This document shows, one piece after another, positions 24,722 through 34,333 of a stretch of DNA of 38,843 bases (the first letter of the stretch is position 1; each line of letters starts with the position of its first letter). The stretch is from an uncultured bacterium (GTDB lineage: Bacteria; Vulcanimicrobiota; CADAWZ01), in NCBI GenBank assembly GCA_949288455.1, contig CASEKF010000063.1, positions 1 to 38,843 on the forward strand, in the 5' to 3' direction. Below the pieces are notes generated by a model, which saw nothing but the letters and a program-made list of their open reading frames with translations, did no database searches and was not told the DNA's origin. The position numbers were made by a program, and so were the translations under genes.

Positions 24722-26051
24722 AGAAGCCGTTATAATAGGCGGAGGTTTAGCCGGATGCGAAGCGGCTTGGCAGCTAGCCGCGGAAAACATCAAAGTCAAA
24801 ATTTTCGAAATGCGTCCGATAAGCATGACTCCGGTTCATAAATCAGGAGCTTTAGCGGAATTAGTATGCAGCAATTCTCTTAAAAGTTCAAATCCTTATT
24901 GCGCAAACGGCATACTCCACAACGAAATGAGAAGACTCGGCAGCGTAATCATGCAAGCGGCGGATATAGCCAGAGTACCCGCCGGACAAGCCCTTGCAGT
25001 CGACAGAGAAGAACTGAGCAGATTGGTTGAAACGGCTCTCGCAAATACCGGGCTTGTAACCGTAGAGCGAAAAGAAATTGAAGAAATTCCGTCAGAAAGA
25101 CCATGTATAATAGCGTCCGGGCCTATGACTTCATATGCGCTAGCAAAAAATCTATCCGAACAAATCGGGACGGAATACCTTTATTTTTACGACGCGGTAG
25201 CTCCTATCGTATCTTTAGACACAATAGACTTGGAACTTTCCTATAAAGGTTCCAGATACGGCAAAGGAGACGCGGAATATATCAATTGTCCTCTTTCAAA
25301 AGAGGAATACGATATATTTCTCCACGCTCTTCTAAGCGCGGAAAAAGTAGTGGAAAAAGAATATGAACAAAAATTTTTCGAAGGATGTCTTCCGGTTGAA
25401 GAAATAGCTTCTCGAGGATATGACACTTTGAGATACGGGCCTATGAAACCGGTAGGTTTAACAGATCCCAGAACGGGCAAAGAGCCTTACGCGGTAATTC
25501 AGCTCAGGCAGGAAAATAAAGAAGGCTCAATGTATAATCTCGTAGGTTTTCAAACTCGTTTAAAATGGAACGATCAAAAAAGAGTTTTCAGATTGATCCC
25601 GGCTCTTAAAAACGCCGAATTTCTCAGGTTAGGAGTAATGCATAGAAATATATTTATCAACGCCCCCGCCGTAATGACTCCTTCCGGAGAAATCTCCCAT
25701 CTTGAAGGCGCGTTTCTCGCCGGACAGATTTCCGGAGTAGAAGGATACGTAGAATCGGCTGCTTCCGGGATCTTATGCGGTATAAACGCAGCCAGAAAAA
25801 TAAAAGGACAAAAACCTCTTATTTTCCCAAAAGAAACTGCGATAGGCAGTTTAATGAGATATATAACTTCCGGAAGTTCAGAAAATTTTCAGCCGATGAA
25901 TATTAATATGGGACTGTTTCCGCCTCTTGAGAAAAAAATTTCCAATAAACAAGAAAGATATGCGGCTATAGCCAAAAAAGCTCTAGTCGCTTTTGAAGAA
26001 TTTATAAAAGACAACGATCTGGACGGCGGCGACAAAAGAATACAAATATAA
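24708..26051 (+). CDS. trmFO: Folate-dependent tRNA U54 methyltransferase TrmFO
   Basis: The 447-residue flavoprotein makes ribothymidine at tRNA position 54 using methylenetetrahydrofolate. It has the FAD-binding start A-V-I-I-G-G-G-L-A-G-C-E-A-A (7-20), E-M-R-P near 39, A-E-L-V-C-S-N-S-L-K-S (about 54-64) with the catalytic-type Cys, and G-F-Q-T-R-L-K-W in the middle. Length is normal. The start ATG lies 14 bases inside the topA end, so the genes are coupled. TrmFO occurs mainly in Gram-positive and some deep-branching diderm phyla. Confidence 0.95.
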   Translation: METNKEAVIIGGGLAGCEAAWQLAAENIKVKIFEMRPISMTPVHKSGALAELVCSNSLKSSNPYCANGILHNEMRRLGSVIMQAADIARVPAGQALAVDREELSRLVETALANTGLVTVERKEIEEIPSERPCIIASGPMTSYALAKNLSEQIGTEYLYFYDAVAPIVSLDTIDLELSYKGSRYGKGDAEYINCPLSKEEYDIFLHALLSAEKVVEKEYEQKFFEGCLPVEEIASRGYDTLRYGPMKPVGLTDPRTGKEPYAVIQLRQENKEGSMYNLVGFQTRLKWNDQKRVFRLIPALKNAEFLRLGVMHRNIFINAPAVMTPSGEISHLEGAFLAGQISGVEGYVESAASGILCGINAARKIKGQKPLIFPKETAIGSLMRYITSGSSENFQPMNINMGLFPPLEKKISNKQERYAAIAKKALVAFEEFIKDNDLDGGDKRIQI

Positions 26052-26068
26052 CAATATAAGGAAAAAAA

Positions 26069-26611
26069 ATGAGAAAAACTAAAATAAGATCGACGACTAT
26101 ACTTGCCGTGTCAAAAGACGGTAAAGTCGCTTTAGGCGGAGACGGGCAAGTAACTCTAGATAAAACTATAATGAAGCATACTACCCGCAAGATCAGAAAA
26201 CTAAAAGGCGGAAAAGTCCTGGCCGGCTTTGCAGGAAGCGCGGCGGACGGACTAGCTCTTTTTGAAAAGTTCGAAAGCAAATTAGAGGAATTTAGAGGAA
26301 ACCTTATCAGAGCTTCGGTAGAGTTGGCGAAAGAATGGAGAATGGATAAAGCGATGAGACGCCTTGAAGCCGTTTTAATAGTAGCGTCTAAAGAAAATCT
26401 TTTTCTAATATCCGGAACAGGCGACGTAATAGAGCCGGACGATAACGTCTTGTCTACGGGATCAGGTTCTCCGTACGCTCAAGCGGCCGCTAAAGCGATG
26501 CTGAGGCACAGCGATCTAAGCGCGGAAGAAATCGTAAGAGAAGCTCTATCTATAGCTTCTGAAATCGATATCTATACTAATTCTCATATTTCAATCGAAA
26601 TCTTAGAATAA
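26069..26611 (+). CDS. hslV: HslV (ClpQ) protease subunit
   Basis: The 180-residue protein is the N-terminal-threonine peptidase of the HslUV proteasome-like complex. A short propeptide of 8 residues precedes the catalytic T9-T-I-L-A-V, followed by G-G-D-G-Q-V-T-L (about 23-30) and the conserved G-S-G-x-x-Y-A near 131-137. The ATPase partner hslU, which normally follows, is not present: mutS is next after 25 bases. Either hslU lies elsewhere, or the peptidase uses a different unfoldase. Confidence 0.94.
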   Translation: MRKTKIRSTTILAVSKDGKVALGGDGQVTLDKTIMKHTTRKIRKLKGGKVLAGFAGSAADGLALFEKFESKLEEFRGNLIRASVELAKEWRMDKAMRRLEAVLIVASKENLFLISGTGDVIEPDDNVLSTGSGSPYAQAAAKAMLRHSDLSAEEIVREALSIASEIDIYTNSHISIEILE

Positions 26612-26636
26612 TCGACGAATAGAAAGAGGTTTTCAG

Positions 26637-29243
26637 ATGACGCCAATGCTGCGCCAGTATTTCCGCTTAAAGGAAGAAAACCCCGGCTGCGTGCTGTTCT
26701 TCAGATGCGGAGACTTTTATGAAACTTACGGAGACGACGCTGAGCTAGCCTCGAGAGAACTTGAGATAGCAAAAACTTCCAAAGACGCCGGTTCCGGTCA
26801 AAAAGTGGCCATGGCCGGAGTCCCTTTTTTTTGCGTAGACTCATATATTTACGCTCTGGTAAGCAAGGGATACAAAGTTGCCCTGGCGGATCAAATGGAG
26901 GATCCAAAACAGGCCAAGGGACTGGTCAAGCGAGAAGTAGTCAAGATATTGACTGCCGGAACCATAACTGAGCCTCAGGTTCTTGACAGCGGCAAAAACA
27001 ATTTTCTAGGAGCGACATACGCGAGAAACTCCCAGACTTTCGCTTCGTTCTGCGATATATCTACCGGAGATTTTTTCGTAGTCGAAACCAATCCGGAAAA
27101 TTTAGCCGACGAGATCGAAAAATGGGCTCCGGCAGAACTTCTTCTGGATCCCTCGCTGGCTTCAAGCCAAGATATTCTAAACCGCCTGGCCGCATGCGAG
27201 ATACAGTATTCTTTTATAGACGAATTTCCATCGGAAAAAGAGAGTTTAGATCAATTAAATAAATATTACGGCTTTAACCAAATAAGTTCTCTTGACATCT
27301 CAAAAAAAAGCGGTTCTATTATCTGTTGCGGGACAATTTTGTCATATGTCCTTGCGACGCAAAAAAATGCGGTTATAACGTTAAAAAAACCTCAGCTATA
27401 CTCAAATAAAGATTTCGCTTCGGTAGACGCCGTAAGCAAAAAGAACTTAGAACTGCTGGAGACAATGGCCGGAAGAGAAAAAAAAGGAACTCTGCTTTGG
27501 GCTATAGACGCTTCCGGAACCGCTATGGGGAAAAGAACTTTAAGAACATGGATAACGCGTCCGCTTATAATTAAAGAACAGATAGAAGAACGCCTGAAAG
27601 CTGTAGAAGCTCTGATACTATCATATGATAAACTTCAAAAACTGACCGGAACGCTCAAAAACATACAAGATCTTGAAAGGCTCATCTCAAAAGCCGTAAT
27701 AGGAAGCGCTAATCCAAGAGACCTTCTAACGTTGGGACAATCTTTAACGGAAACTCCTAAAATAAGTTTAATTTTAAAAAGCTTCGATGCCCCTCTTCTT
27801 CAAAAACTTTCCGACATGCAGAACCTTCAAGAGCTTGGCGAACATATTATAACCAGCCTTATAGATAACCCTCCCGCTTCGTTGAGAGACGGAGGCATTT
27901 TCAAAGACGGTTTTTCCAAAGAACTAGACGAACTGAGGACTATCAGGAGAGAAGGAAGAAGTTTTATCGCTTCGATAGAAGAGAGGGAAAGAGTCAGAAC
28001 AGGAATTAAAAATTTAAAAATAGGTTTTAATCAGGTAGCCGGATATTATATTGAAATTTCTAAAGGGAACGCCAAGTACGCTCCAAGCGACTATATGAGA
28101 AAACAAACTCTGGCAAACGCTGAACGGTATATAAACAAAGAGCTTAAAGACTACGAAGCGAAAGTATTGGGAGCCGAGGAACGAATAAAATCTCTCGAAT
28201 ACGAATTATTCAATAATTTAAGGCTGGAAGCCGTAGCTCATTTTGCCGCCATTCAAGACATGGCGGCAAAAATAGGAGCGGCAGACGTCCTTGCGGGCTT
28301 CGCTTTTATATCAGCTCAATACAATTACGTCAAGCCGACTATAACTGAAGAGCCTATACTTGAAATAATAAACGGAAGACATCCGGTAGTAGAAAGAATT
28401 CTTAACTCAAGCTTTATACAAAATGACGCCGTATTAAATAGCGAGCAAAGACTAGCAATTATCACAGGACCCAACATGTCCGGCAAATCCACATATTTAA
28501 GACAAAATGCGCTTATCGCTCTAATGGCTCAAATAGGCTGTTACGTTCCGGCTGAAAAGGCCGTAGTAGGGATCGTAGATAAATTTTTCACGAGAGTGGG
28601 AGCCACAGACGATCTTCACCTGGGACAGAGCACGTTTATGATGGAAATGTTGGAAACCGCAAATATTCTTAACAACGCCACTCAAAATTCTCTAGTAATA
28701 CTTGACGAGATAGGGCGAGGAACCAGCACCTACGACGGCATGAGCATAGCTTATGCCGTGTGCGAATTCCTTTATTCCAAAATAAAGGCCAGAACGTTTT
28801 TCGCCACTCATTTTCATGAATTAACTTCTCTATCGGAAATATTTCAAGGAATCATAAATAAAAAAGTGGCGGTAAAGGAACGAGGCGGCGAAGTCGTATT
28901 TCTTCATAAAATACTGGACGGAGCCTCAGACAAAAGTTACGGCATATACGTAGCTTCTTTAGCGGGCTTTCCCAAAGACGTCATTGAAAAAGCAAAAAAA
29001 ATTCTTGAAGAATTAGAAAAAGAAAAAACCGGATTTTCTGAAAAAATCATAACGGACGACGATCGCATTTTAAAGAACACGCAAAATAAAGAAACTCCCG
29101 CAAAACGAATTCAACTTACGTTTTTCGACTCAAATACAAATTCGGTAGCGGACGAAATAAGACGTCTAAATTTAACGGAAATAACTCCGATAGAAGCTTT
29201 GAACAAAATATATAAATGGCAATCGGAACTTAACAGCTTTTAA
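26637..29243 (+). CDS. mutS: DNA mismatch repair protein MutS
   Basis: The 868-residue MutS1 protein recognises mismatches. The mismatch-reading F-Y-E triad lies near residue 28 in G-D-F-Y-E-T-Y-G-D-D. The Walker A is G-P-N-M-S-G-K-S (611-618), and the Walker B and signature segments include L-D-E-I-G-R-G-T-S-T-Y-D-G. The C-terminal tail contains a short dimer/tetramer helix. AGAGG precedes the ATG. No mutL follows; the next gene is a transporter. Confidence 0.96.
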   Translation: MTPMLRQYFRLKEENPGCVLFFRCGDFYETYGDDAELASRELEIAKTSKDAGSGQKVAMAGVPFFCVDSYIYALVSKGYKVALADQMEDPKQAKGLVKREVVKILTAGTITEPQVLDSGKNNFLGATYARNSQTFASFCDISTGDFFVVETNPENLADEIEKWAPAELLLDPSLASSQDILNRLAACEIQYSFIDEFPSEKESLDQLNKYYGFNQISSLDISKKSGSIICCGTILSYVLATQKNAVITLKKPQLYSNKDFASVDAVSKKNLELLETMAGREKKGTLLWAIDASGTAMGKRTLRTWITRPLIIKEQIEERLKAVEALILSYDKLQKLTGTLKNIQDLERLISKAVIGSANPRDLLTLGQSLTETPKISLILKSFDAPLLQKLSDMQNLQELGEHIITSLIDNPPASLRDGGIFKDGFSKELDELRTIRREGRSFIASIEERERVRTGIKNLKIGFNQVAGYYIEISKGNAKYAPSDYMRKQTLANAERYINKELKDYEAKVLGAEERIKSLEYELFNNLRLEAVAHFAAIQDMAAKIGAADVLAGFAFISAQYNYVKPTITEEPILEIINGRHPVVERILNSSFIQNDAVLNSEQRLAIITGPNMSGKSTYLRQNALIALMAQIGCYVPAEKAVVGIVDKFFTRVGATDDLHLGQSTFMMEMLETANILNNATQNSLVILDEIGRGTSTYDGMSIAYAVCEFLYSKIKARTFFATHFHELTSLSEIFQGIINKKVAVKERGGEVVFLHKILDGASDKSYGIYVASLAGFPKDVIEKAKKILEELEKEKTGFSEKIITDDDRILKNTQNKETPAKRIQLTFFDSNTNSVADEIRRLNLTEITPIEALNKIYKWQSELNSF

Positions 29244-29256
29244 TGGAGGCAGCGAC

Positions 29257-30882
29257 ATGGAAAATTTTTTTGATTTTTTCTGGCACCTTTTCAACGATCC
29301 TCTTTTTACCAGTTTTATAGTAGTAGGATTAGGCCTTATGCTGGGAGCCGTGAACATAAAAGGGTTAACTCTCGGCATTTCAGGCGTATTTATCGCGGGA
29401 CTGTTATTTGGATTATTTGGAACGACTACTCCGAAATATCTTATGAACTACGGACTTCTCACGTTCATATACGTTTTAGGAATACAAGGCGGAGCTTCTT
29501 TTTTTAACTCAATATCAAAAAAGGGAATCCCATACATAATGGTCACCATAGTTATGATAACGGCCAGCATAGCGTCCGCGCTTATATTCGGAAAAATTTT
29601 CGGCTTATCGGATTCCGATATTCTTGGCGCTTATAACGGAGCTTTAAACAACGCCTCCGGACTCGCCATACTAATGGAAAATCCGACTTGGAACGACACT
29701 CTTCTTCCGTCCTACGGTCTAGTTTTTCCTGTAGGAGCCGTAGCCACGGTCTTGGCCGTTCAACTAATACCCCTTATAGTCAGGAAAAATCCGGCCGTAG
29801 AATTTATACATCATCAAGATAAAAAAGACACGAAAAAGAACGAAAAAATTTTAATGCGTAAATTTGTCGTAGAAAATAAAGAACTCATAGGCAAAACCTT
29901 AAAAGAACTTAATTTTAGGGCTAAAACGGGAGCTACTATCGAAAGAATAAGACATAACGGTAAAATTATAGTTCCAACTGCGGACACAATTTTATATGAA
30001 GACGACGTCATTAAGATAAATTTAAACGAAGACGATATAGAAAAAATACATGCTATTGTGGGTCCGGAGACATTCGACGATCTCTCAGATCCGACTATAG
30101 GATCTATAAAAATTATAATGACTAATCATGAGCTCCACCAGACGGATCTTACCGAAACCGGAATTTCAAGAACTTATGGCGTTATAGTTACCAAAGTGGA
30201 AAGAGCTGGCATTTTATTTACTCCCTCTCAAAATTTCATATTAGAATTAGGAGATATTCTGACTGTAACGGGCAAAAAACGAGCGTTAAGATCCGTTTCT
30301 AAATTTATAGGAAAACCCGGAGTAACTTCCCCCGGACTGGATTTAATCTCCATGTCTATCGGCTGCGCCGTTGGAATAGCTCTTGGCAAAATAAACGTTC
30401 CACTCCCCCTGCTTGGCGACTTCACGTTAGGAGCCGCGGGAGGAGCTCTTTTCGCAGGTCTGTTCATGGGATACATGAAAAGATTCGGAATTTTCACTAA
30501 CCAAATATCGGACACGGCTAAAAACGTGATAAAAGATATAGGATTATCCTTCTTCCTAGCCGGCGTCGGAACTTCCTCCGGATTAGCTCTTATTGGCTCC
30601 AACACGTCCGGTATGCCAGCTATACTGGCTCTATCGATAATAATTTTAACTATCACCATAACGGCAATTTTCTGTTATTGCTACTATATACAAAAAATGG
30701 ACTTTATAAAAAGCTTAGCTTGTCTTTCGGGAGGCATGTTTCAGTCCGCCGCCATCGCTACCTTAACAAACGCTATAAGAAATGACGAGCCTACGGCTTA
30801 CTTTGCGACTTGTTATCCTCTGGCTACTTTCGGTTCTATAATAGCCGCTCAAATTTTATCGCAAATTCTAATTTTAACTTGA
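29257..30882 (+). CDS. AspT/YidE-family membrane transporter with two RCK_C domains
   Basis: The 541-residue protein has two membrane halves (about 15-180 and about 370-541), each with five or so hydrophobic helices. A cytosolic insert carries two TrkA-C/RCK_C domains (about 200-275 and 290-360). This is the architecture of the aspartate:alanine exchanger family (AAEX). The family includes AspT and uncharacterised YidE/YbjL; the substrate here is unknown. The RCK_C pair suggests ligand gating. GGAGG precedes the ATG by about seven bases, and the gene follows mutS after 13 bases. Confidence 0.85.
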   Translation: MENFFDFFWHLFNDPLFTSFIVVGLGLMLGAVNIKGLTLGISGVFIAGLLFGLFGTTTPKYLMNYGLLTFIYVLGIQGGASFFNSISKKGIPYIMVTIVMITASIASALIFGKIFGLSDSDILGAYNGALNNASGLAILMENPTWNDTLLPSYGLVFPVGAVATVLAVQLIPLIVRKNPAVEFIHHQDKKDTKKNEKILMRKFVVENKELIGKTLKELNFRAKTGATIERIRHNGKIIVPTADTILYEDDVIKINLNEDDIEKIHAIVGPETFDDLSDPTIGSIKIIMTNHELHQTDLTETGISRTYGVIVTKVERAGILFTPSQNFILELGDILTVTGKKRALRSVSKFIGKPGVTSPGLDLISMSIGCAVGIALGKINVPLPLLGDFTLGAAGGALFAGLFMGYMKRFGIFTNQISDTAKNVIKDIGLSFFLAGVGTSSGLALIGSNTSGMPAILALSIIILTITITAIFCYCYYIQKMDFIKSLACLSGGMFQSAAIATLTNAIRNDEPTAYFATCYPLATFGSIIAAQILSQILILT

Positions 30883-31054
30883 TATAGTCAGGCCTATATT
30901 TATACGTTAAGCGTCTATGTTACCGCATATTTTTACTCTGTAAAAAATCAGAAGATTCAAATTTAAACTCCGAAAATTTTCATAAAAGAAACTGGGCGTA
31001 TATATAGTTGCGTAAAGTTAACAGAAAAATAAAAAAAAACGCGATTTTTTTAGC

Positions 31055-31083
31055 TTGCGCGGCTATTTTTTTTCTTTTATAAT
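31055..31083 (+). promoter_or_regulatory. Promoter of the RTX-like gene
   Basis: TTGCGC (31055-31060) and TATAAT (31078-31083) are separated by 17 bases. A strong AGGAGGA ribosome site and ATG follow about 38 bases later. Immediately upstream lies the A9-CGCG-A-T7 element at 31031-31051. Confidence 0.8.
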
Positions 31084-31120
31084 AAGAGAATAAGTTATAT
31101 AAAGTTCAGGAGGACTTTTT

Positions 31121-33103
31121 ATGATAAATTCCGTTAACTTACCCGCGCCTCAATATCAAACAGAAATCCCCGCCAAAACGGCGGAAACGTCGGAGCGGGA
31201 GAAACAGGAGCAAGCCGTTCAAAACGACGCGTTTACAAAAAGCGAAGGAACCTCTTCTATTTTAGACGGAGCTTACGAAAAATTTAAAGAAATAAAAAAT
31301 AAAATAACCGACGCGGCCTTATCTTTGAAAGATAAAGCGGAAGCAAAGCTGGAACAGGCCGAAACCAAAATCGACAGAATCTTCAATCCTATAATTCTCA
31401 ACGGTTCAGATAGAGACGACGCAATTTTAATCAAACAAGATAAGTCCGGCAGTCTTATAGTTAACGTTAACGGTGAAGAAAAAAGTTTTTCTCCGGAAGA
31501 AGTAAAAAGACTTTTTATAGACGCCGGAAAAGGGAACGACTTAATCATAGTCGACGATTCGGTAACTCATAAGCTTTCAATAGACGCAGGAGCAGGAAAC
31601 AACGTAATCAGCGCGTCCAATTCAGGAAATATTTTAGAGACCGGGAAAGGCAATAATATTATAGCTGCCGGCGGAGACAGTTCCGAAGAACATCCTTCTA
31701 AAAATAAAATAAACGCCGGAAAAGGAAACAACATAATACTTTCGTCCAACCCTGCCGACGTCAATACTTCCTCAGGAAACAACTTAATCGCGCTTGAAAG
31801 CGGAGGAGAATTAGATTCGGGGCTTTTTGCAAACGATATGTTCATAACTCCTTATGAAGCTATGGCAGGAGGCAAGGCGGCAAAAAAACTTGAAACGTCT
31901 TCTTACGGTTTGGAGTCTGCTCCAAAAATTGCTAATAGAATCGATTCTCCCATAATTATTAAAGGGACCGAAGGCGACGACGCTATATCCGTAACTCAAA
32001 GTAAAAACGGATATTTAACTGTCGATTTAAACGGCGTAAAAACTAATTATAAACCGCATGAAGCCCGCAATCTGATTTTTATGACAGGAGCTGGGAACGA
32101 TGCCGTAATAGCAGATAAAACAGTTACATACGGACTCAGAATTCTTGCCGGAGAGGGAGACAACGTCATACAAGCCGGTTCAGGAAACGATCTTATCATA
32201 GCCGGAAACGGGAATAACAAAATAATATCGGGCGACGGGAATGACGTCATTAACGCGGGAAACGGAAATAACATACTATCCTCAGGCAAAGGAAACGATA
32301 TTATCAACGCGGGTAAAGGAGACAACGTAATCTACGCTTCCGTAAGAGATCAAAAAAACGCTAAAGATGCGGACGTCGTCAACACGGGGAACGGCAATAA
32401 CTTAATAATTGCAAGCGGCGGACATAACGTAATAAATACGGGGGCAGGCAACGACGAAATAAAAGCCGGAAACGGAAATAATATAATAAACGCCGCAAAA
32501 GGAAACGACAGCGTTCTTGCGGGCAAAGGGAACAATATTATATTTTTAGGAAAAGGCAAAGACTCGGCAAGCGTAGGATATGGCGATAATTTCATTTTCG
32601 CCGATAAAGGCGACTCTAAAATAACCGCGGGAAACGGAGACAACGCTATAATAACGTCTTCAGGCAACGACTCTATAACCGCAGGAGACGGTAACAACGT
32701 TATTATGTCTAATGCCGGAGACGATACGATAAACGTTGGACACGGCAATAATTACATATATTCCGGAATAGGAAACGACTTTATAGTTACCGGCAGAGGA
32801 GATAATATAATAGACGCCTCTAAAGGGGACGATATAATAACCGCAGGCAACGGAAACAACACTATAATTGCCGGATCCGGAAACGATCAAATTACGACCG
32901 GATTAGGCGCAAATGTTATATCTGCGGGAGTTGGAGACGACAAAATCTACGCTTCTAAAGGAAGCAACGTTATATACGACGACGGTACGATGGATAATAT
33001 TTTCATTGGCACAAACAAGAAAAATACCATCAACCTGATAACCGAAACAGAAATCAAACTATTAGACAAAAAGTTGAAATCGACGACTAATAACGGCATT
33101 TAG
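31121..33103 (+). CDS. RTX-like glycine/asparagine/aspartate repeat protein
   Basis: The 660-residue protein has no signal peptide. Its N-terminal 50 residues are Glu/Lys/Ser-rich, followed by a likely coiled coil (about 50-88). Two homologous modules (about 91-170 and 278-357) each start with a beta-strand block and the pattern G-x-x-x-D-D-A-I. Then come about 28 imperfect repeats of the form G-N-G-N-N-x-I-x-A-G-x-G-N-D-x-I, spaced every 9 or 18 residues. These resemble haemolysin-type calcium-binding (RTX) beta-rolls, with many Asn-Asn positions in place of Asp. A secreted calcium-binding surface, adhesin or toxin-like protein is likely. Type I secretion genes are not in the window. Confidence 0.8.
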   Translation: MINSVNLPAPQYQTEIPAKTAETSEREKQEQAVQNDAFTKSEGTSSILDGAYEKFKEIKNKITDAALSLKDKAEAKLEQAETKIDRIFNPIILNGSDRDDAILIKQDKSGSLIVNVNGEEKSFSPEEVKRLFIDAGKGNDLIIVDDSVTHKLSIDAGAGNNVISASNSGNILETGKGNNIIAAGGDSSEEHPSKNKINAGKGNNIILSSNPADVNTSSGNNLIALESGGELDSGLFANDMFITPYEAMAGGKAAKKLETSSYGLESAPKIANRIDSPIIIKGTEGDDAISVTQSKNGYLTVDLNGVKTNYKPHEARNLIFMTGAGNDAVIADKTVTYGLRILAGEGDNVIQAGSGNDLIIAGNGNNKIISGDGNDVINAGNGNNILSSGKGNDIINAGKGDNVIYASVRDQKNAKDADVVNTGNGNNLIIASGGHNVINTGAGNDEIKAGNGNNIINAAKGNDSVLAGKGNNIIFLGKGKDSASVGYGDNFIFADKGDSKITAGNGDNAIITSSGNDSITAGDGNNVIMSNAGDDTINVGHGNNYIYSGIGNDFIVTGRGDNIIDASKGDDIITAGNGNNTIIAGSGNDQITTGLGANVISAGVGDDKIYASKGSNVIYDDGTMDNIFIGTNKKNTINLITETEIKLLDKKLKSTTNNGI

Positions 33104-33164
33104 AATATAATGTAAAATTAAACCGCAAGCAAAAATATAAAAATTTCAACTAAGAAAAATGACT

Positions 33165-33197
33165 AATGAGGCAAGGATTTTCATCCTTGCCTCATTT
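33165..33197 (+). terminator. Terminator after the RTX-like gene
   Basis: Perfect 14-bp arms (33165-33178 and 33183-33196) enclose TTTC. The tail is only TTTAAA, so termination may be moderate; the hairpin itself is strong. Confidence 0.75.
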
Positions 33198-33238
33198 AAA
33201 AAACGCGCGATTTTTTATCTGCGTCACTTTTCAAACTT

Positions 33239-33733
33239 ATGACGTATATATCATATTATAACTCTATTATAAGCAAAATCACTCTTGCCGCAGACGAGCA
33301 AGGGTTAATCGGACTATGGCTGGACGAAGGGAAGAATTCTTATAAATATTTGCGAAACGGAGCTGAAGAAAAAGACGTCCCGGTTTTAAAACGGACAAAA
33401 TTATGGTTAGATATTTATTTTTCCGGAAAAAATCCCGAGTTTACTCCTCCGCTTCATATCTCAGGTTCCAATTTTCAAATTAGCGTATGGAAAATTTTAA
33501 CGCGAATTCCTTACGGTAAAACCGTATCTTACGGAGAAATAGCAAAAATTATAGCCGCAGAACGCGGCATAAAACGAATGGCGGCTCAAGCCGTAGGAGG
33601 AGCCGTAGGACGCAATAAAATTTCTATTATTATTCCTTGTCACCGCGTTATAGGAACAAACGGCAGTCTTACCGGCTACGGAAGCGGCATTGACAAAAAA
33701 TTGGCTTTATTAAAATTAGAAAAAGCCATATGA
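33239..33733 (+). CDS. ogt: Methylated-DNA--[protein]-cysteine S-methyltransferase
   Basis: The 164-residue suicide repair protein removes O6-alkyl groups from guanine. The acceptor cysteine is C134 in I-I-P-C-H-R-V-I-G. The helix-turn-helix segment R-M-A-A-Q-A-V-G-G-A (about 113-122) and the start of the domain F-Q-I-S-V-W-K-I-L-T-R-I-P-Y-G-K-T-V-S-Y-G-E-I-A are intact. It is the last recognisable backbone gene before the mobile segment. No strong ribosome site is visible. The symbol ogt is used in the general family sense. Confidence 0.93.
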   Translation: MTYISYYNSIISKITLAADEQGLIGLWLDEGKNSYKYLRNGAEEKDVPVLKRTKLWLDIYFSGKNPEFTPPLHISGSNFQISVWKILTRIPYGKTVSYGEIAKIIAAERGIKRMAAQAVGGAVGRNKISIIIPCHRVIGTNGSLTGYGSGIDKKLALLKLEKAI

Positions 33734-33970
33734 AATAATTTTGCGAATCCATACTTTGCAGCGCAGTACTTTCACCGCATTCTGATCTTTCGATTATCTT
33801 GATTACGTGACGGCAGAAAACGGAAGTTTGAAATTTTTCAGAATTTCTCTCTCCTATAACGGCCAATAGGATACCAGATTCAAGACATCAGATTATTATG
33901 GAAGGTTCGGTCAAAACTCTTCCCACTTTTACACAACGTTGCTACTCAGTTCTAGAGCTAATATATTTAG
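33734..33970. other. Intergenic gap with no gene seen
   Basis: About 240 bases between ogt and the phage-derived reading frame contain stops in all frames and no convincing promoter, hairpin or RNA gene. It probably holds the left boundary of the foreign DNA, but no repeat marking an attachment site is visible. Confidence 0.5.
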
Positions 33971-34333
33971 GTTTTAACGAATGCGTATAAGCTGTATATT
34001 CATTCAAAAGGAAGTCCGGCCAAAGGGATTCCGGCGCGCCCTTTGTTAGAACCGGCTTTGGAAGCTTCAAAAATGGTTTTAAATTCACTGTTGAAAGACG
34101 CTTTGTTGTTTTTTTTGAAAGGGAATACGGCGTCGGGCGAACGTTGCTTGAATCAAGCGGGAAATGCGGGGGTGTCAGCGGTCAGAAAATGGTTTTCGGA
34201 TCCCAGAAACGGATGGGAGCCTTTGTCCCCTTCGACGATTCGCGCAAAAGGTTCAGATGCTCCGCTGATTGATACCGGAGCAATGCGCCAAAGTATCACT
34301 TATGTGTTAGAGGGAGGGAAAAATCTTGATTAA
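33971..34333 (+). pseudogene. 5'-truncated phage virion morphogenesis/minor tail gene
   Basis: The frame is open from just after a TAG (33968-33970) to TAA at 34331-34333, with no ATG or ribosome site at its beginning. It reads H-S-K-G-S-P-A-K-G-I-P-A-R-P-L-L-E-P-A-L and later W-E-P-L-S-P-S-T-I-R-A-K-G and D-T-G-A-M-R-Q-S-I-T-Y. This is the C-terminal half of tail-completion (HK97-gp10/GpG-like) proteins of tailed phages. The usual N-terminal half is missing, so this is a remnant. Confidence 0.7.

Noticed and set aside
30228-30659. 143-residue minus-strand frame inside the AspT-like transporter
   Set aside because: Antisense shadow with no recognisable domain; the transporter on the plus strand is full length.
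32150-32990. Possible CRISPR or tandem DNA repeat
   Set aside because: Repeats are irregular in DNA and regular only in protein (Gly-Asn units); there are no identical repeat-spacer units.
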